DNA from: Saccharothrix algeriensis
GTDB taxonomy: Bacteria; Actinomycetota; Actinomycetes; Mycobacteriales; Pseudonocardiaceae
Assembly: GCF_016907655.1 (NCBI RefSeq)
Contig: NZ_JAFBCL010000001.1
Location: 682,001-746,000 of the forward strand
Length of the DNA: 64,000 nucleotides
Direction of reading: 5' to 3'
In this document: piece after piece, positions 42,561-53,417 of the stretch
Numbering within the stretch: the stretch's first letter is position 1
How the letters are laid out: the number at the start of each line of letters is the position of its first letter
Notes under the pieces: model-generated
The model's input: the letters and a program-made list of their open reading frames with translations, nothing else
The model's database searches: none
What the model was told of the DNA's origin: nothing
Program-made: the position numbers and the translations under genes

Positions 42561-45054
42561 GCGCGCGGCCGCCCCCCACGGCCTGCCGGCGCCCGAGGTC
42601 GTGCTGTTGGCCGAGACCGACGCCGGCGCCGGCCTGACCGGCGCGGTGGCCGCGCGGCGGCTCGCGGCGCTGGGGCCGAACGCGCTGCCCGAGCGGCGCG
42701 GCCCCGGCCGGTTGCGGCGCTTCCTCGGCCAGTTCCACCACCCGCTGATCTACGTGCTGCTCGGCGCGGGGGCGTTGACCTTCGCGCTGGGCGAGGTCGT
42801 GGACGCCTCGGTGGTGCTGGCCGTGGTGCTGGTCAACGCCGTGGTGGGCCACCTCCAGGAAGTCCGGGCCGAACGCGCGCTGGACGCCCTGGTCGCGATG
42901 GTGCGCACCACGGCGACGGTGGTCCGCGACGGCGCGGTGACGCGCGTGGAGTCCGAGCGGCTCGTGCCCGGTGACCTGGTGCTGCTGGAGGAGGGCGACC
43001 AGGTCCCGGCGGACCTGCGGCTGGTGGGCGTCCGCGAGCTGCGGGTCGACGAGTCGGCGCTGACCGGGGAGTCGCAGCCGGTGGCCAAGGACCCGCTGCC
43101 GGTGCCGCACGACACCGCGCTGGCCGACCGGACGAACATGGCCTACTCCGGCACGTTGATCACCTCCGGTGGCGGACGGGGCGTGGTGGTGTCCACGGGC
43201 GCGGACACCGAGATCGGGCGCGTACACCGGCTGGTCGGCGCGACCGAGGCGGTGCAGACGCCGCTGACCCGCAAGCTGGCCCGGTTCAGCCTGCTGCTGA
43301 CCTGGGTCATCCTGGGGCTCGCGGTGCTCTCGGTCGCGGTCGGGGTGCTGCGCGGCGAACCGTTCGCCGACATGGTCACCGCGGCGGTGGCCCTGGCCGT
43401 CGGGGCCATCCCCGAAGGGCTCCCCGCGGCCGTGACCGTCACCCTGGCCATCGGCGTGGCCCGGATGGCGCGGCGCAACGCCGTGATCCGGCGGCTGCCC
43501 GCGGTGGAGACGCTGGGCAGCACGACGGTGATCTGCACCGACAAGACCGGCACCCTGACCGCCAATGCCATGACCGTGCGCGAGGTCGTCGCCGGCGTGA
43601 CGAACTGGCGGGTCGGCGGTGTGGGGTACGCGCCGCACGGCGACGTCCCGCCCGTTCCCGACGCGGTGCGCGAGGTCCTGCTGGCGGGATTGGCCTGCAA
43701 CGACGCCGACGTGGTGGAGCGCGACGGCCGGTGGGCGCCGATCGGCGACCCCACCGAGGCCGCGCTGGTCGTGGCCGCGCGCAAGGCCGGGGTCACGGGT
43801 GTGCCCGAGCGCGTGGACGAGTTGCCGTTCACCTCGCAGCGCCGGTTCATGGCCACCCGCCACACCGGGGGCGTGGTCTACCTCAAGGGCGCGGTCGAGC
43901 GCATCGCCGAGTTCACCGGCGCCGTCGACCACGCCGAGGCCGACCGGTTGGCCGCACAGGGGCTGCGCGTGCTGGCGTTCGCCCGCGCGCACCTGCCGCT
44001 CGACGTCGAGCTGACCGAGGAGGCGCTGCGCGGCCGCGCGGTGTTCCTGGGGTTGCAGGCCATGCACGACCCACCGCGCCCCGAGGCGCTGGACGCCGTG
44101 CGGGCCTGCCGGGACGCGGGCATCGAGGTCCGCATGATCACCGGCGACCACCGGGCCACCGCCCGCGCCATCGCCGACCACTTCGACCTGGCCGAGGACG
44201 CCGTGCACGCCCGCGTGTCGCCGGAGGAGAAGCTGCGGCTGGTCAAGGAACTCCAGGCGCGCGGCCAGGTCGTGGCCATGACCGGCGACGGCGTCAACGA
44301 CGCCCCCGCGCTGCGGCGGGCCGACATCGGCGTGGCCATGGGCCGCGGCGGCACCGAGGTCGCCAAGCAGGCCGCCGACATGGTGCTCACCGACGACGAC
44401 TTCTCCACCATCCGCGCCGCGGTGGAGGAGGGCCGCGCGGTGTTCGACAACCTGCGCAAGTTCATCATCTGGACCCTGCCCACCAACATGGCCGAGGGCC
44501 TGGTCATCCTCACCGCGATCATGGCCGGCACCACCCTGCCGATCCTGCCGGTGCAGATCCTGTGGATCAACATGACCACCGCCGTCGCCCTGGGCCTGAC
44601 CCTGGCCTTCGAGCCGCGCGAACCGGACGTGATGCGGCGCCCGCCGCTGCCGCCCTCCCTACCGCTGCTGACCGGGGCGCTGGTCCAGCGCATCCTGTTG
44701 GTGTCGGTGGTCCTGCTGGCGGGTTCGTTCACCGCCTTCCACCTCTCCGGCGGCGCCGTGGACGAAGCGCGCACGGTCGCGGTCAACGTCTTCGTCGCCG
44801 CCCAGATCGCCTACCTGGTCAACTCCCGCTCGCTGGAGCGCTTCCGCCCGCACGTCGGGCTGCGCGCCAACCCGTGGCTGCCCGCCGGCATCGCGGTCAC
44901 CATCGCGCTGCAACTGCTGTTCACCTACGCGCCGTTCATGAACACCCTGTTCCACACCGCGCCCATCGGCTGGGCGTCGTGGGCGTTCGTGGCGGCCCTG
45001 GCGCTGGTCGCCTACGGCGTGGTCGAGCTGGACAAGTGGTGGCGCCGCCGATGA
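42541..45054 (+). CDS. Cation-transporting P-type ATPase (CtpF/P2A-like)
   Basis: 837 residues. [14 protein letters not shown] (actuator), [16 protein letters not shown] (membrane site), [14 protein letters not shown] with D334, [17 protein letters not shown] and [20 protein letters not shown] are all present, with about ten membrane helices. The PEGLP motif is typical of P2A (SERCA-like, Ca or Mn) pumps and of mycobacterial CtpF, a DosR target. The specific ion cannot be read from the sequence. Last gene of the USP-CBS-ATPase operon, followed by a strong hairpin. Confidence 0.93.
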   Translation: MPSATAERAAAPHGLPAPEVVLLAETDAGAGLTGAVAARRLAALGPNALPERRGPGRLRRFLGQFHHPLIYVLLGAGALTFALGEVVDASVVLAVVLVNAVVGHLQEVRAERALDALVAMVRTTATVVRDGAVTRVESERLVPGDLVLLEEGDQVPADLRLVGVRELRVDESALTGESQPVAKDPLPVPHDTALADRTNMAYSGTLITSGGGRGVVVSTGADTEIGRVHRLVGATEAVQTPLTRKLARFSLLLTWVILGLAVLSVAVGVLRGEPFADMVTAAVALAVGAIPEGLPAAVTVTLAIGVARMARRNAVIRRLPAVETLGSTTVICTDKTGTLTANAMTVREVVAGVTNWRVGGVGYAPHGDVPPVPDAVREVLLAGLACNDADVVERDGRWAPIGDPTEAALVVAARKAGVTGVPERVDELPFTSQRRFMATRHTGGVVYLKGAVERIAEFTGAVDHAEADRLAAQGLRVLAFARAHLPLDVELTEEALRGRAVFLGLQAMHDPPRPEALDAVRACRDAGIEVRMITGDHRATARAIADHFDLAEDAVHARVSPEEKLRLVKELQARGQVVAMTGDGVNDAPALRRADIGVAMGRGGTEVAKQAADMVLTDDDFSTIRAAVEEGRAVFDNLRKFIIWTLPTNMAEGLVILTAIMAGTTLPILPVQILWINMTTAVALGLTLAFEPREPDVMRRPPLPPSLPLLTGALVQRILLVSVVLLAGSFTAFHLSGGAVDEARTVAVNVFVAAQIAYLVNSRSLERFRPHVGLRANPWLPAGIAVTIALQLLFTYAPFMNTLFHTAPIGWASWAFVAALALVAYGVVELDKWWRRR

Positions 45055-45075
45055 CGGGGCGAACACCGACGCGAC

Positions 45076-45107
45076 GAGGCCCGCCCCGGAACTCCGGGGC
45101 GGGCCTC
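45076..45107. terminator. Bidirectional hairpin terminator
   Basis: GAGGCCCGCCCCGG (45076-45089) pairs perfectly over 14 bp with CCGGGGCGGGCCTC (45094-45107) around AACT. It lies 21 bp after the ATPase stop and before the convergent nitroreductase gene, so it can stop both transcripts. No T-run is present. Confidence 0.8.
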
Positions 45108-45244
45108 GGTCTCGCGTGCGGTCACCTCGTCGTGGGTGAGGCCGCCACGGGGGCACGGCGCGTGCCCCGCTCCGCCCACCGCCCCTGTGACCGACGACGC
45201 GCCGGGTGCCGCAGGTGAGACGCCGTCAGCACGGCGGTCGACGG

Positions 45245-46240
45245 TTACGAGTCCGCCAACCCCTCGACGACTTCGCCGAGCGGGCGGCGCGGGGTGGCCA
45301 GCAGCGGGTCGGCGCCGAACGCGGCCCAGCCGACGCGCAGCACGACCTGGGGCGACAGCAGCCCGTCGAGGACCTCGTCGCGCACCCGGTCGCGGGTGGC
45401 GGCGACCTCCAGCGGCTGGCTGAGCGGGCAGGCCGCGAGGCCCGCGGCGGTGGCTTCCAGCAGGACGGCGCTCATGGCCTCGCCGGCGCGCAGCGTCGAG
45501 AGGCGGTCGTCCGACGAGGTGCCCAGCACCAGCAGCAGCGCGCCGTCCTCCTCCCGCTCACCCGAGGGCTCGTCGACCAGGAGGCCGCCGGGGAACTCGC
45601 GCAGTCGCAGGTCGCCGTGCCGCGGCACACCGCTCGGCGCGTTGGCGGCCGGCACCCCGTCGGAGTCGGCGTGCCGGCCGCTCCACAGCCGCAGTTCCCA
45701 CCGGTAGGCGGGGTCGGCGTCCTGCCGGGCGGCTGCCTGCTCGATGGCGGTCGCCAGCTCGAACCGCGTTCGCGAGCCGGTGATGTGGCGCAGCACGGCG
45801 TCGTGCTCGGTGGCCCGCTGCTCCAGCAGCAGCGACACCGCGTCGGGCACGTCCCACGTCGAGTAGCGCCGTCGGTCGGTGCGCCGCCGGGGGATGGCCG
45901 CGGCCAGCGCGACCTCGGTCCCGGTGGGCTCGTGGCGGGCGAACTCCACGGCGGCGAGGTGGTCGGGTTCGGCGGGGTTGGGCAGGTGGTGCGCGACGGC
46001 CCGCCAGCCCAGGCCGGCCAGGGCGACGCGCAGGTGGTGCAGCGCCGCGCCGCAGCTGAGCAGCAGGTCCGCTCCCCTGGGGTCGGTGGCGGGGATCGCG
46101 CGGGTCGGGTCGGCGTGCAGGTGGACGCTGCGGTCGCCGATCCGCCATCGCCAGGGTTGCGTGTTGTGCACCGACGGCGCGCGGCACGCCAGTGCCACGG
46201 CGGCCCGGATCGTCCCCCGGTCGGGTTGGCTGCGGTCCAT
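45245..46240 (-). CDS. Acg-family nitroreductase
   Basis: 331 residues, the size of Rv2032. Conserved parts are AVALACRAPSVHNTQPWRWR, TDPRGADLLLSCGAALHHLR, LVLGTSSDDRLSTLRAGEAM, CPLSQPLEV and QVVLRVGWAAFGADPLLATP. As with the paralogue at 37576-38556, an FMN-related role in hypoxia is known for the family, but the substrate is not. Two dormancy boxes lie 63-100 bp upstream. A fragment of a near-identical gene remains at 25550-25685. Confidence 0.9.
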   Translation of the reverse strand: MDRSQPDRGTIRAAVALACRAPSVHNTQPWRWRIGDRSVHLHADPTRAIPATDPRGADLLLSCGAALHHLRVALAGLGWRAVAHHLPNPAEPDHLAAVEFARHEPTGTEVALAAAIPRRRTDRRRYSTWDVPDAVSLLLEQRATEHDAVLRHITGSRTRFELATAIEQAAARQDADPAYRWELRLWSGRHADSDGVPAANAPSGVPRHGDLRLREFPGGLLVDEPSGEREEDGALLLVLGTSSDDRLSTLRAGEAMSAVLLEATAAGLAACPLSQPLEVAATRDRVRDEVLDGLLSPQVVLRVGWAAFGADPLLATPRRPLGEVVEGLADS

Positions 46241-46302
46241 CCCGCCTCACCTCCACGTTCGTGTTCGCCTCCGACCCTGCCCCGGCGGCGCGCTCGGCCG
46301 CA

Positions 46303-46339
46303 GGGTCCGAGGTCCCGACCCGTCAGGGACCAGTGGGAC
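46303..46339 (-). promoter_or_regulatory. Two DosR-type boxes before an Acg nitroreductase
   Basis: GGGTCCGAGGTCCC (46303-46316) and GGGACCAGTGGGAC (46326-46339), 63 and 86 bp before the start at 46240. Confidence 0.5.
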
Positions 46340-46382
46340 GGCCGACGACTCCAACGAAGTCCGTCGAAGTGCGTGGGCCGGG

Positions 46383-46766
46383 TCAGGCGATGTCGCGGCG
46401 GCGGAAGGCGAGCAGGCCCGCCGTGGTCAGCAACGCGGTGATCGTGAGCAGGGCGAGCAGCGGGGTGGCGGTGGAAGCCGCGCCGGGCAGCTCGGGGACG
46501 TGGGTGAACGGCGAGAGGTCCAGCAGCCGCTGGTCGATCTCCAGCAGCGGGCCCGGTTCGGTGATGAGCAGGAACGCGACCAGGGCTGCCCGGGCCGCGG
46601 AGGCCAGGCGCGGGGCCAGGCCGTAGCGGCCTGACGGTGGTCTTGCCCGCTCCGTTGGCCCGAGCAGGCCGTGCACCTCGCCGGCGCGCACGGTCAGGTC
46701 CAGCCCGTCGAGGGCCTGCGTGCGGCCGAACCGCTTGCGCAGGCCCTGGGTGACGACCGCGCTCAC
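46383..46766 (-). pseudogene. ABC exporter remnant (ATPase start fused to permease end)
   Basis: From a GTG at 46766: VVTQGLRKRFGRTQALDGLD, LTVRAGEVHGLLGP, the start of a drug-exporter ATPase. One C is missing in the Walker A region; the correct reading ANGAGKTTVR lies in the next frame. The ATPase then ends, and the frame runs into PLLALLTITALLTTAGLLAF, RRRDIA, the last helix of an ABC-2 permease. Over 400 residues are lost. The GTG overlaps the flavodoxin stop, so it was once a flavodoxin-ABC operon. Confidence 0.75.
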
Positions 46767-47263
46767 GCCTGGTTCCCGACGAGCATCGAACGCGCCCAGG
46801 CGGCGGCGCGGGTGGGTTCGCCGACCAGCAGTGGGCCCGGGGTGCCGCCGACGTGGAAGGACACCGGCTTGCCCGGCACCGCGCAGTGCAGCGCGCGCAG
46901 CCGCCTGGCGATCGCCTTGGCCGCCGAGCCGGGCAGCCGGCCGGTCCCGATCCGGGTGTCGAAGGCGTGCGCGGTGACGTGGTGCCCGAGCGGCGCGAGG
47001 GCGTCGAGCCACTCGCGCACACCGCGGCCGGTGGACACCCGGTCGCCGGCGGCCTGGTCGGCGGCGGACTTGCGGGTGGCGGGGCGGCTGAGGCCGAAAG
47101 CGTGCGTGGGCGCCCCGACGACCAGCAGGCCGACGTCGTCGGGCAGCACGTCGGGTGCGTCGGAGACCTCGACGACCTCGGCGGCCAGCGCCTCGCCGAT
47201 CGCCTCGGCGATGGCCTTGGTGTTGCCGAACATGGATTCGTAGACCACGAGTGCCCGTGCCAT
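46763..47263 (-). CDS. Flavodoxin-like protein
   Basis: 166 residues. It opens ALVVYESMFGNTKAIAEAIG (FMN phosphate loop) and has LLVVGAPTHAFGLSRPATRK and the core HVTAHAFDTRIGTGRL. GGAAGGTGG precedes the ATG. Flavodoxins carry electrons at low potential. One is needed to reduce the iron-sulfur cluster of pyruvate formate-lyase activase, whose gene lies in the divergent operon across a shared control region, so a functional link is plausible. Confidence 0.88.
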   Translation of the reverse strand: MARALVVYESMFGNTKAIAEAIGEALAAEVVEVSDAPDVLPDDVGLLVVGAPTHAFGLSRPATRKSAADQAAGDRVSTGRGVREWLDALAPLGHHVTAHAFDTRIGTGRLPGSAAKAIARRLRALHCAVPGKPVSFHVGGTPGPLLVGEPTRAAAWARSMLVGNQA

Positions 47264-47330
47264 GGCGGACCACCTTCCTGTGGCCTCCCACGGTGCGCCG
47301 CCGCCGCGTGACCGGGCAGCGGCGAACGGT

Positions 47331-47376
47331 CCCCGGCCGGCCGGGACCTTCGACACCGCGTCCCGGGACCGGGGGC
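47331..47376. promoter_or_regulatory. DosR-type boxes between flavodoxin and ADH operons
   Basis: GGGACCTTCGAC (47343-47354) lies 80 bp before the flavodoxin start and 83 bp before the alcohol dehydrogenase start. GTCCCGGGACC (47361-47371) follows it. The symmetric position suggests shared control of both directions. Confidence 0.55.
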
Positions 47377-47436
47377 TCTGTGGCCGGGTCGCCGGCCGGA
47401 GCAGGGTCGAGGTGCAGCGCATCCGAGGAGGACGAG

Positions 47437-48474
47437 ATGAAGGCGATGGTGTTCCACGGGCCCGGCCGGCGGTCCTGGCAGGACGTGCCCGACCCCGAGC
47501 CGGTCGACCCGACCGACGCGGTCGTCCGGGTCACCGCGGCCACGATCTGCGGCACGGACCTGCACATCCTCAAGGGCGACGTCCCCGAGGTCGAGCCCGG
47601 CCGCGTGCTGGGCCACGAGGCGGTCGGCGTGGTGGAGCAGGTCGGCGCGGCGGTCACCGGCATCAAGCCCGGTGATCGGGTGCTGGTGTCGTGCATCAGC
47701 ACGTGCGGCCGCTGCTCGTACTGCCGCACCGGGGTCTACGGCCAGTGCCTGGGCGGTGGCGGCTGGGTCCTCGGCCACACCGTGGACGGCACGCACGCCG
47801 AGTACCTGCGGGTTCCCTTCGCCGACACCTCGACGCACCTGCTGCCCGACGGCGTCGGCGACGCGGCGGCGGTGATGCTGTCGGACATCCTGCCCACCGC
47901 GTACGAGGTGGGCGTGCTCAACGGGCAGGTGCGGCCCGGGCAGACCGTCGTGGTCGTCGGGGCCGGGCCGATCGGGCTGGCCGCGGTCGAGACCGCGCGG
48001 CTGTTCAGCCCCGGCCACGTCGTCGCGGTGGACCTGGCCGCGCCCAGGCTGGAGGCGGCCAAGCAGTTCGGCGCGGACGTCACCGTGGACGCCGCCGAGG
48101 ACGTCGAGGCCGTGGTCGCCGAGCTGACCGGCGGGCTGGGCGCGGACGTGGCGATCGAGGCGGTCGGCGTGCCGGAGACCTTCGAGCTGTGCACGCGGCT
48201 GATCCGCCCCGGTGGCCGGGTCGCGAACGTCGGCGTGCACGGCAAGCCCGCCACGCTGCACCTGGAGCAGCTGTGGATCCGCAACGCCACCATCACCACC
48301 GGTCTGGTCGACACGATCTCCACGCCGACGCTGCTGAAGATGCTGGCGGACGGGCGGCTGGACGCCGACCGGTTCGCCACGCACCACTTCGCCCTGGACG
48401 AGTTCGACCTGGCCTACGACGTGTTCGCGCGGTCGGCGGAGACCGGCGCGCTGAAGGTGGTGCTGACCCGATGA
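47437..48474 (+). CDS. Zinc-dependent alcohol dehydrogenase
   Basis: 345 residues from an ATG with GAGGAGG ahead. Zinc-site residues [11 protein letters not shown] and [12 protein letters not shown], structural cysteines [15 protein letters not shown] and NAD fold [20 protein letters not shown] are visible. The family interconverts alcohols and aldehydes, or acts on threonine or formaldehyde adducts. Its stop overlaps the ATG of pyruvate formate-lyase (ATGA), so it probably disposes of reducing equivalents made by the same fermentative operon. Confidence 0.92.
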   Translation: MKAMVFHGPGRRSWQDVPDPEPVDPTDAVVRVTAATICGTDLHILKGDVPEVEPGRVLGHEAVGVVEQVGAAVTGIKPGDRVLVSCISTCGRCSYCRTGVYGQCLGGGGWVLGHTVDGTHAEYLRVPFADTSTHLLPDGVGDAAAVMLSDILPTAYEVGVLNGQVRPGQTVVVVGAGPIGLAAVETARLFSPGHVVAVDLAAPRLEAAKQFGADVTVDAAEDVEAVVAELTGGLGADVAIEAVGVPETFELCTRLIRPGGRVANVGVHGKPATLHLEQLWIRNATITTGLVDTISTPTLLKMLADGRLDADRFATHHFALDEFDLAYDVFARSAETGALKVVLTR

Positions 48475-50717
48475 CCGCGGTCGAGGAACGCCTGGACGCG
48501 TGGCGCGGGTTCGGCGACGGGCCCTGGCGGCGCGGGATCGACGTCCACGGCTTCATCCGGGCCAACCACACCCCGTACGAGGGTGACGCGGCGTTCCTGA
48601 CCGGGCCGACCGAGCGGACCGCCGCGCTGTGGCGGGGCCTGTCCGGGCTGTTCGCCGAGGAACGCCGCCGCGGGGTCCTGGACGTGGACGTGCGCACGCC
48701 GTCGTCGATCACCTCTCACCGGCCGGGGTACCTCGACCGCGACAACGAGTTGATCGTCGGGTTGCAGACCGACGCGCCGCTCAAGCGGGCGATCATGCCC
48801 AACGGCGGCCTGCGGATGGTCGAGACGAGCGTGCGGGCCTACGGCTACGAGCTGGACCCCGCGGTGCGGGAGGTCTTCACCAAGTACCGCAAGACCCACA
48901 ACGACGGTGTGTTCGACGCCTACACCGAGCAGATCAAGCGCGCCCGCCGCGCCGGGATCATCACCGGCCTGCCCGACGCCTACGGGCGCGGCCGGATCAT
49001 CGGCGACTACCGGCGGGTGGCGCTTTACGGAGTGGACCGGCTCATCGAGGCCAAACGGGCCGAACGGGCTTCGATCGACACCACGCCGTCGACCGAGGCG
49101 GTGATCCGCGACCGCGAGGAGCTGGCCGAGCAGATCCGGGCACTCCAGGAGCTCAAGGAGATGGCCGCCTCCTACGGCGACGACATCTCCGGACCGGCGC
49201 GCACCGCCCGCGAAGCCGTGCAGTGGCTGTACTACGCCTACCTGGCGGCGGTGAAGGAGCAGAACGGCGCGGCGATGTCGCTGGGGCGCACGTCGACGTT
49301 CCTGGACATCTACCTCCGGCGCGACCTGGAGTCCGGGCGGTTGACCGAGTCGCAGGCGCAGGAGCTGGTCGACGACCTGGTCATCAAGCTGCGGATCGTG
49401 CGGTTCCTGCGCACCCCCGCCTACGACGAGCTGTTCTCCGGCGATCCGACCTGGGTGACCGAGAGCATCGGCGGCATCGGCGAGGACGGGCGGCCACTGG
49501 TCACGAGGACCAGCTTCCGGTTCCTGCAGACCCTCTACAACCTGGGCCCGGCGCCGGAGCCCAACCTGACGGTGCTGTGGTCGCCCGCGCTGCCGGAGGG
49601 GTTCAAGCGGTTCTGCGCCCTGGTGTCGATCGACACCAGTTCCATCCAGTACGAGAACGACGAGCTGATCCGCCCGCGCTTCGGCGACGACACCGCCATC
49701 GCCTGCTGCGTGTCGGCGATGAGGGTCGGCAAGCAGATGCAGTTCTTCGGCGCCCGGGTCAACCTCGCCAAGGCACTGCTGTACGCGATCAACGGCGGTC
49801 GCGACGAGGTGACCGGCGAGCAGGTCGCTCCCCCGCAGCCGCCGATCGGGGGCGAGCACCTGGACTACGACGAGGTTCGCGCCGCGTTCGACCGGGTGCT
49901 CGACTGGTTGGCGAAGACCTATGTGGACGCGTTGAACACCATCCACTACATGCACGACAAGTACGCCTACGAGCGCATCGAGATGGCCCTGCACGACCAC
50001 CCGGTGCAGCGGCTGCTCGGCTGCGGTATCGCGGGCCTGTCCGTGGTCGCGGACAGCCTGTCCTCCATCAGGCACGCGAAGGTCCGGGTGGTCCGGGACG
50101 ACACCGGACTGGCCGTCGACTACGTGGTGGAGGGCGACTTCCCCCGCTACGGCAACAACGACGACCGCGCCGACTCACTGGCCGTGGGCCTGGTGGAGGA
50201 CTTCATGCGCCTGGTGCGCGGCTACCCGGCCTACCGCGACGCCGTGCACACGCAATCGGTGCTGACCATCACCTCCAACGTCGTCTACGGCCGCCGCACC
50301 GGCAACACCCCCGACGGCCGTCGCGCGGGCGAACCGTTCGCACCGGGCGCCAACCCGATGAACGGACGCGACCGGCACGGCCTGGTCGCCGCGGCCCTGT
50401 CGGTGGCCAAGCTGCCGTACGACCAGGCGCTGGACGGCATCTCGCTGACCGCGAGCATCACACCCACCGGACTGGGCAGGACGGTGTCCGAGCAGGTGGC
50501 CAACCTCGTGGGCGTGCTCGACGCCTACGTGGACGCGGGTGGGTTCCACCTCAACGCCAACGTGCTCGACCGCGGGGTGCTGCTCGACGCCATGGCGCAC
50601 CCGGAGAAGTACCCGCAGCTGACCATCCGCGTGTCCGGCTACGCGGTGAACTTCGTGCGCCTGACGCCCGAGCAGCAGCGCGACGTGATCAGCCGGACCT
50701 TCCACGGGTCGCTGTGA
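48471..50717 (+). CDS. pflB: Pyruvate formate-lyase (glycyl-radical enzyme)
   Basis: 748 residues. The catalytic pair is C412-C413 in [20 protein letters not shown]. The radical glycine is G723 in [18 protein letters not shown], 25 residues from the end, as in E. coli PflB. The protein converts pyruvate and CoA to acetyl-CoA and formate without making NADH. Such oxygen-sensitive enzymes are rare in aerobic actinomycetes. It is tightly coupled to an upstream alcohol dehydrogenase and a downstream activase, behind dormancy boxes. Confidence 0.95.
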   Translation: MTAVEERLDAWRGFGDGPWRRGIDVHGFIRANHTPYEGDAAFLTGPTERTAALWRGLSGLFAEERRRGVLDVDVRTPSSITSHRPGYLDRDNELIVGLQTDAPLKRAIMPNGGLRMVETSVRAYGYELDPAVREVFTKYRKTHNDGVFDAYTEQIKRARRAGIITGLPDAYGRGRIIGDYRRVALYGVDRLIEAKRAERASIDTTPSTEAVIRDREELAEQIRALQELKEMAASYGDDISGPARTAREAVQWLYYAYLAAVKEQNGAAMSLGRTSTFLDIYLRRDLESGRLTESQAQELVDDLVIKLRIVRFLRTPAYDELFSGDPTWVTESIGGIGEDGRPLVTRTSFRFLQTLYNLGPAPEPNLTVLWSPALPEGFKRFCALVSIDTSSIQYENDELIRPRFGDDTAIACCVSAMRVGKQMQFFGARVNLAKALLYAINGGRDEVTGEQVAPPQPPIGGEHLDYDEVRAAFDRVLDWLAKTYVDALNTIHYMHDKYAYERIEMALHDHPVQRLLGCGIAGLSVVADSLSSIRHAKVRVVRDDTGLAVDYVVEGDFPRYGNNDDRADSLAVGLVEDFMRLVRGYPAYRDAVHTQSVLTITSNVVYGRRTGNTPDGRRAGEPFAPGANPMNGRDRHGLVAAALSVAKLPYDQALDGISLTASITPTGLGRTVSEQVANLVGVLDAYVDAGGFHLNANVLDRGVLLDAMAHPEKYPQLTIRVSGYAVNFVRLTPEQQRDVISRTFHGSL

Positions 50718-51442
50718 TGACCACCGGGGCCGTCCACTCCTGGGACCTCGCCACGGCGGTGGACGGCCCCGGCACCCGGTTCGTCGTGTTCACCGCCGGG
50801 TGCCCGCTGCGCTGCCTGTACTGCCACAACCCCGAAACGCGGTTCGCCCGCTTCGGGCGGCGCGTCACCGTCGACGAGGTCGTGGCCGAGATCGGGAAGT
50901 ACCGGCGGTTCATCCGGGTCGCCGGCGGTGGGGTGACCATCAGCGGCGGCGAGCCGCTGCTGCAACCGGAGTTCACCGCCGAACTGCTGCACGCGGTCAA
51001 GGGCCTGGGCCTGCACACCGCCCTGGACACCTCCGGCTTCCTCGGCGACCGGGCCACCGACGCCCTGCTCGCCGACACCGACCTGGTGCTGCTGGACATC
51101 AAGTCCTGGGACCCCGCCACCTACCGGCACGTCACCGGCAGTGAGGTCGCCCCGACCCTGGAGTTCGCCCGCCGCCTGTCGGACCTGGGCAAGCCGATGT
51201 GGATCAGGTTCGTCCTGGTGCCAGGACAGACCGACCACGCGGCGAACGTGGAGGGCATCGCTTCGTTCGTCGCCACACTGCCGTCGGTCGAACGCGTGGA
51301 CGTGCTGCCCTTCCACAAGATGGGCGCGCCGAAGTACGAAGCCCTCGGCCTGCCCTTCGCGTTGGCCGACACCCCGACACCAGAAGCGGAACTGGTCGAA
51401 CGGGTTCGCGGGCAGTTCCTGGCACACGGCCTGCGCGCGTGA
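50717..51442 (+). CDS. pflA: Pyruvate formate-lyase activating enzyme
   Basis: 241 residues of a radical-SAM enzyme. The cluster motif CPLRCLYC (CxxxCxxC) is near residue 29, TISGGEPLLQPEF is the SAM-binding segment, and LLDIKSWDPATYRHVTG and VLPFHKMGAPKYEALG are typical of PflA. It makes the glycyl radical on the upstream enzyme. The ATG shares one base with the pflB stop (TGATG). The convergent SulP gene ends 12 bp beyond its stop. Confidence 0.95.
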   Translation: MTTGAVHSWDLATAVDGPGTRFVVFTAGCPLRCLYCHNPETRFARFGRRVTVDEVVAEIGKYRRFIRVAGGGVTISGGEPLLQPEFTAELLHAVKGLGLHTALDTSGFLGDRATDALLADTDLVLLDIKSWDPATYRHVTGSEVAPTLEFARRLSDLGKPMWIRFVLVPGQTDHAANVEGIASFVATLPSVERVDVLPFHKMGAPKYEALGLPFALADTPTPEAELVERVRGQFLAHGLRA

Positions 51443-51454
51443 CCGGGAGAGGGG

Positions 51455-53062
51455 TCAGGGAAGGACGCCTCGTTCCCGTAGCAGGGCTCGGGCGTGGTCG
51501 ACGGCCTCGGGGGTGTGGGCGAACACGCGCAGATCCAGTGCGCCCAGTGCCCGTCGGTGCTGGTCGCGCACGCCGGAGACCAGGACGGTGACACCGCGGT
51601 GTTCCAGGCGGCGCACGGCGTCGCGCAGCACTTGTACGCCGGTGGCGTCGACCGCGGACAGCCGGGACATCCGCAGGATCACCACCGCCACCGGCGCGAT
51701 CCCGGTCAGCTCCAGCAGGAAGCGGTGGGCGGCGGCGAACAGCAGCGGGCCGTCGAGGCGGTAGGCGACGATGTGCTGGGCGAGCAACGCCCGTTCCTCC
51801 TCGCGGTAGTCGCCCGGTTGCAGCGGGACCTCGTCCAGGCGCGCGGTCCGCGACACCGCGCGCAGGGCGAACACGCCCGCGAGCAGCAGGCCCGCGATGA
51901 CGGCGGTGACGAGGTCCAGCGCCAGCGTCGCCACGGCGGTCAGCGCGAGCACCGCGGCGTCGGGGCGCCCGGTCCGGGCCAGGGCGCGCACCGAGCCGAC
52001 CTCGACCATCCGGACCGCCGTGGCCAGCAGCACACCCGCGAGCACCGCCAGCGGGACCCCGGCCACCCACGGCGCGGCGACCAGGACGATCAGCAGGAGC
52101 ACCGCGGCGTGGGTGAGGGCGGCCAGCCGCGAGGTCGCGCCGGAGCGGACGTTGACCGCCGTGCGCGCGATGGCCGCCGTGGCGGGCACGCCACCGAACA
52201 GCGGTGCGACCAGGTTGGCCAGCCCCTGGCCGAACAGCTCGCGATCCGGGTCGTGCCGCTGGTTGACGCTCATCCCGTCGGCGACCGCGGCCGACAGCAG
52301 GCTCTCCAGCGCGGCGAGCGCGGCCACGGCCACCGCCGAGGGCAGCAGCGACCACAGCGCGTCGAGGTCCAGGAACGCCAGGGAGGGCGCGGGCAGCGAG
52401 GCGGGCAGCTCGCCGATGCGGGCCACGGGCAGCGCCGCCCACTGCGCGAGCAGGGTCGCCACGACGACGGCGGGCAGCGAGAACGGCACGCCGGGCCGCC
52501 ACCGGGCACCCGCCAGCATCGCCAGGGCGACCCCGCCGGCCAGGGCGACGGCCTCCCAGCGCGGCGCCGTGACGAAGTCCGCGAGGGCCGCGACGGCGGC
52601 GAGCACCACGTGGTCCTCGCCGGGCGCGGACACCCCCAGGGCGGCGGGCACCTGCTGCAGCGCGATCACCGCCGCGATGCCGATCGTGAACCCCTCCACG
52701 ACCGGCACGGGCACGTACCGCATGTAGCGGCCCGCGCGCGCCACCGCGAGCAGCACCAGCAGGGCACCCGCGAGCAGGCCGACGGTGAGCACGCCGTCCA
52801 CGCCGTGGCGGGCGACGATCGGCACCAGCACCACCGTCATCGCGCCGGTGGGCCCGGACACCTGGAGGCCGGAGCCGCCGAACACCGCCGCCAGCGCACC
52901 GGCCACGACGGCGGTGACCAGGCCGGAGGCCGCGCCGAGCCCGGAGGCGACGCCGAACCCGAGGGCCAGCGGGAGCGCCACGATCGCCACCGTCACCCCG
53001 GCGAGCAGGTCGCGGCGGGTCGCGCCGGCCCAGTCCGCCCTGACCGGCAGGAACGTCGTCAC
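51455..53062 (-). CDS. SulP-family anion transporter with STAS domain
   Basis: 535 residues. The SulP membrane part opens RRDLLAGVTVAIVALPLALG and includes LQVSGPTGAMTVVLVPIVAR and NLVAPLFGGVPATAAIARTA. A STAS domain (about 430-535) includes VVILRMSRLSAVDATGVQVL. Substrates in the family include sulfate, bicarbonate and dicarboxylates; C4-dicarboxylate or bicarbonate would suit an anaerobic setting, but this is open. The GTG overlaps the stop of the ArsR gene (GTGA), so the regulator and the transporter form one operon. Confidence 0.92.
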   Translation of the reverse strand: MTTFLPVRADWAGATRRDLLAGVTVAIVALPLALGFGVASGLGAASGLVTAVVAGALAAVFGGSGLQVSGPTGAMTVVLVPIVARHGVDGVLTVGLLAGALLVLLAVARAGRYMRYVPVPVVEGFTIGIAAVIALQQVPAALGVSAPGEDHVVLAAVAALADFVTAPRWEAVALAGGVALAMLAGARWRPGVPFSLPAVVVATLLAQWAALPVARIGELPASLPAPSLAFLDLDALWSLLPSAVAVAALAALESLLSAAVADGMSVNQRHDPDRELFGQGLANLVAPLFGGVPATAAIARTAVNVRSGATSRLAALTHAAVLLLIVLVAAPWVAGVPLAVLAGVLLATAVRMVEVGSVRALARTGRPDAAVLALTAVATLALDLVTAVIAGLLLAGVFALRAVSRTARLDEVPLQPGDYREEERALLAQHIVAYRLDGPLLFAAAHRFLLELTGIAPVAVVILRMSRLSAVDATGVQVLRDAVRRLEHRGVTVLVSGVRDQHRRALGALDLRVFAHTPEAVDHARALLRERGVLP

Positions 53063-53394
53063 GACCGCTCCTCCTCGCGCAGCATCGCCAGCAGCTCGTT
53101 CTGCCCGGCCAGCAGCCCGGTGAGCACCTTCCGCGCGACGCGGAGCAGCTCGGCCACGCCGTCGCCGGCCAGCGCGTACACCACGGTCGTGCCCTCGCGC
53201 GTCGCGGTGACGATCCCCGAGCGGCGCAGCACCGCCAGCTGGGCCGACAGGCTCGACGCCTCGATCCCGATGTCGGCCAGCAGGTCGCGCACCGGCTTGG
53301 GACCGTCCTGGAGCAGTTCCAACACCCGGATGCGCACCGGGTGCCCGAGCATGCGGAAGAACTCCGCCTTGGCCTGGTGCAGCGGGAGGGGCAC
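53059..53394 (-). CDS. ArsR-family transcriptional repressor
   Basis: 111 residues with the winged helix KAEFFRMLGHPVRIRVLELL, LADIGIEASSLSAQLAVLRR and SGIVTATREGTTVVYALAGD. No cysteine metal site is visible, so it is not a classic arsenic or metal sensor and may sense redox or a metabolite. A 26-bp palindrome in an AT-rich patch lies 24-49 bp before its ATG and is the likely operator. It leads the SulP transporter gene. Confidence 0.9.
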   Translation of the reverse strand: MPLPLHQAKAEFFRMLGHPVRIRVLELLQDGPKPVRDLLADIGIEASSLSAQLAVLRRSGIVTATREGTTVVYALAGDGVAELLRVARKVLTGLLAGQNELLAMLREEERS

Positions 53395-53417
53395 GACGGA
53401 CTCCTGCGAGGTGAAGA

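Noticed and set aside
45060..45244. Possible small gene between the ATPase and the nitroreductase
   Set aside because: The interval is filled by a strong hairpin between convergent genes, with no start and ribosome site combination.
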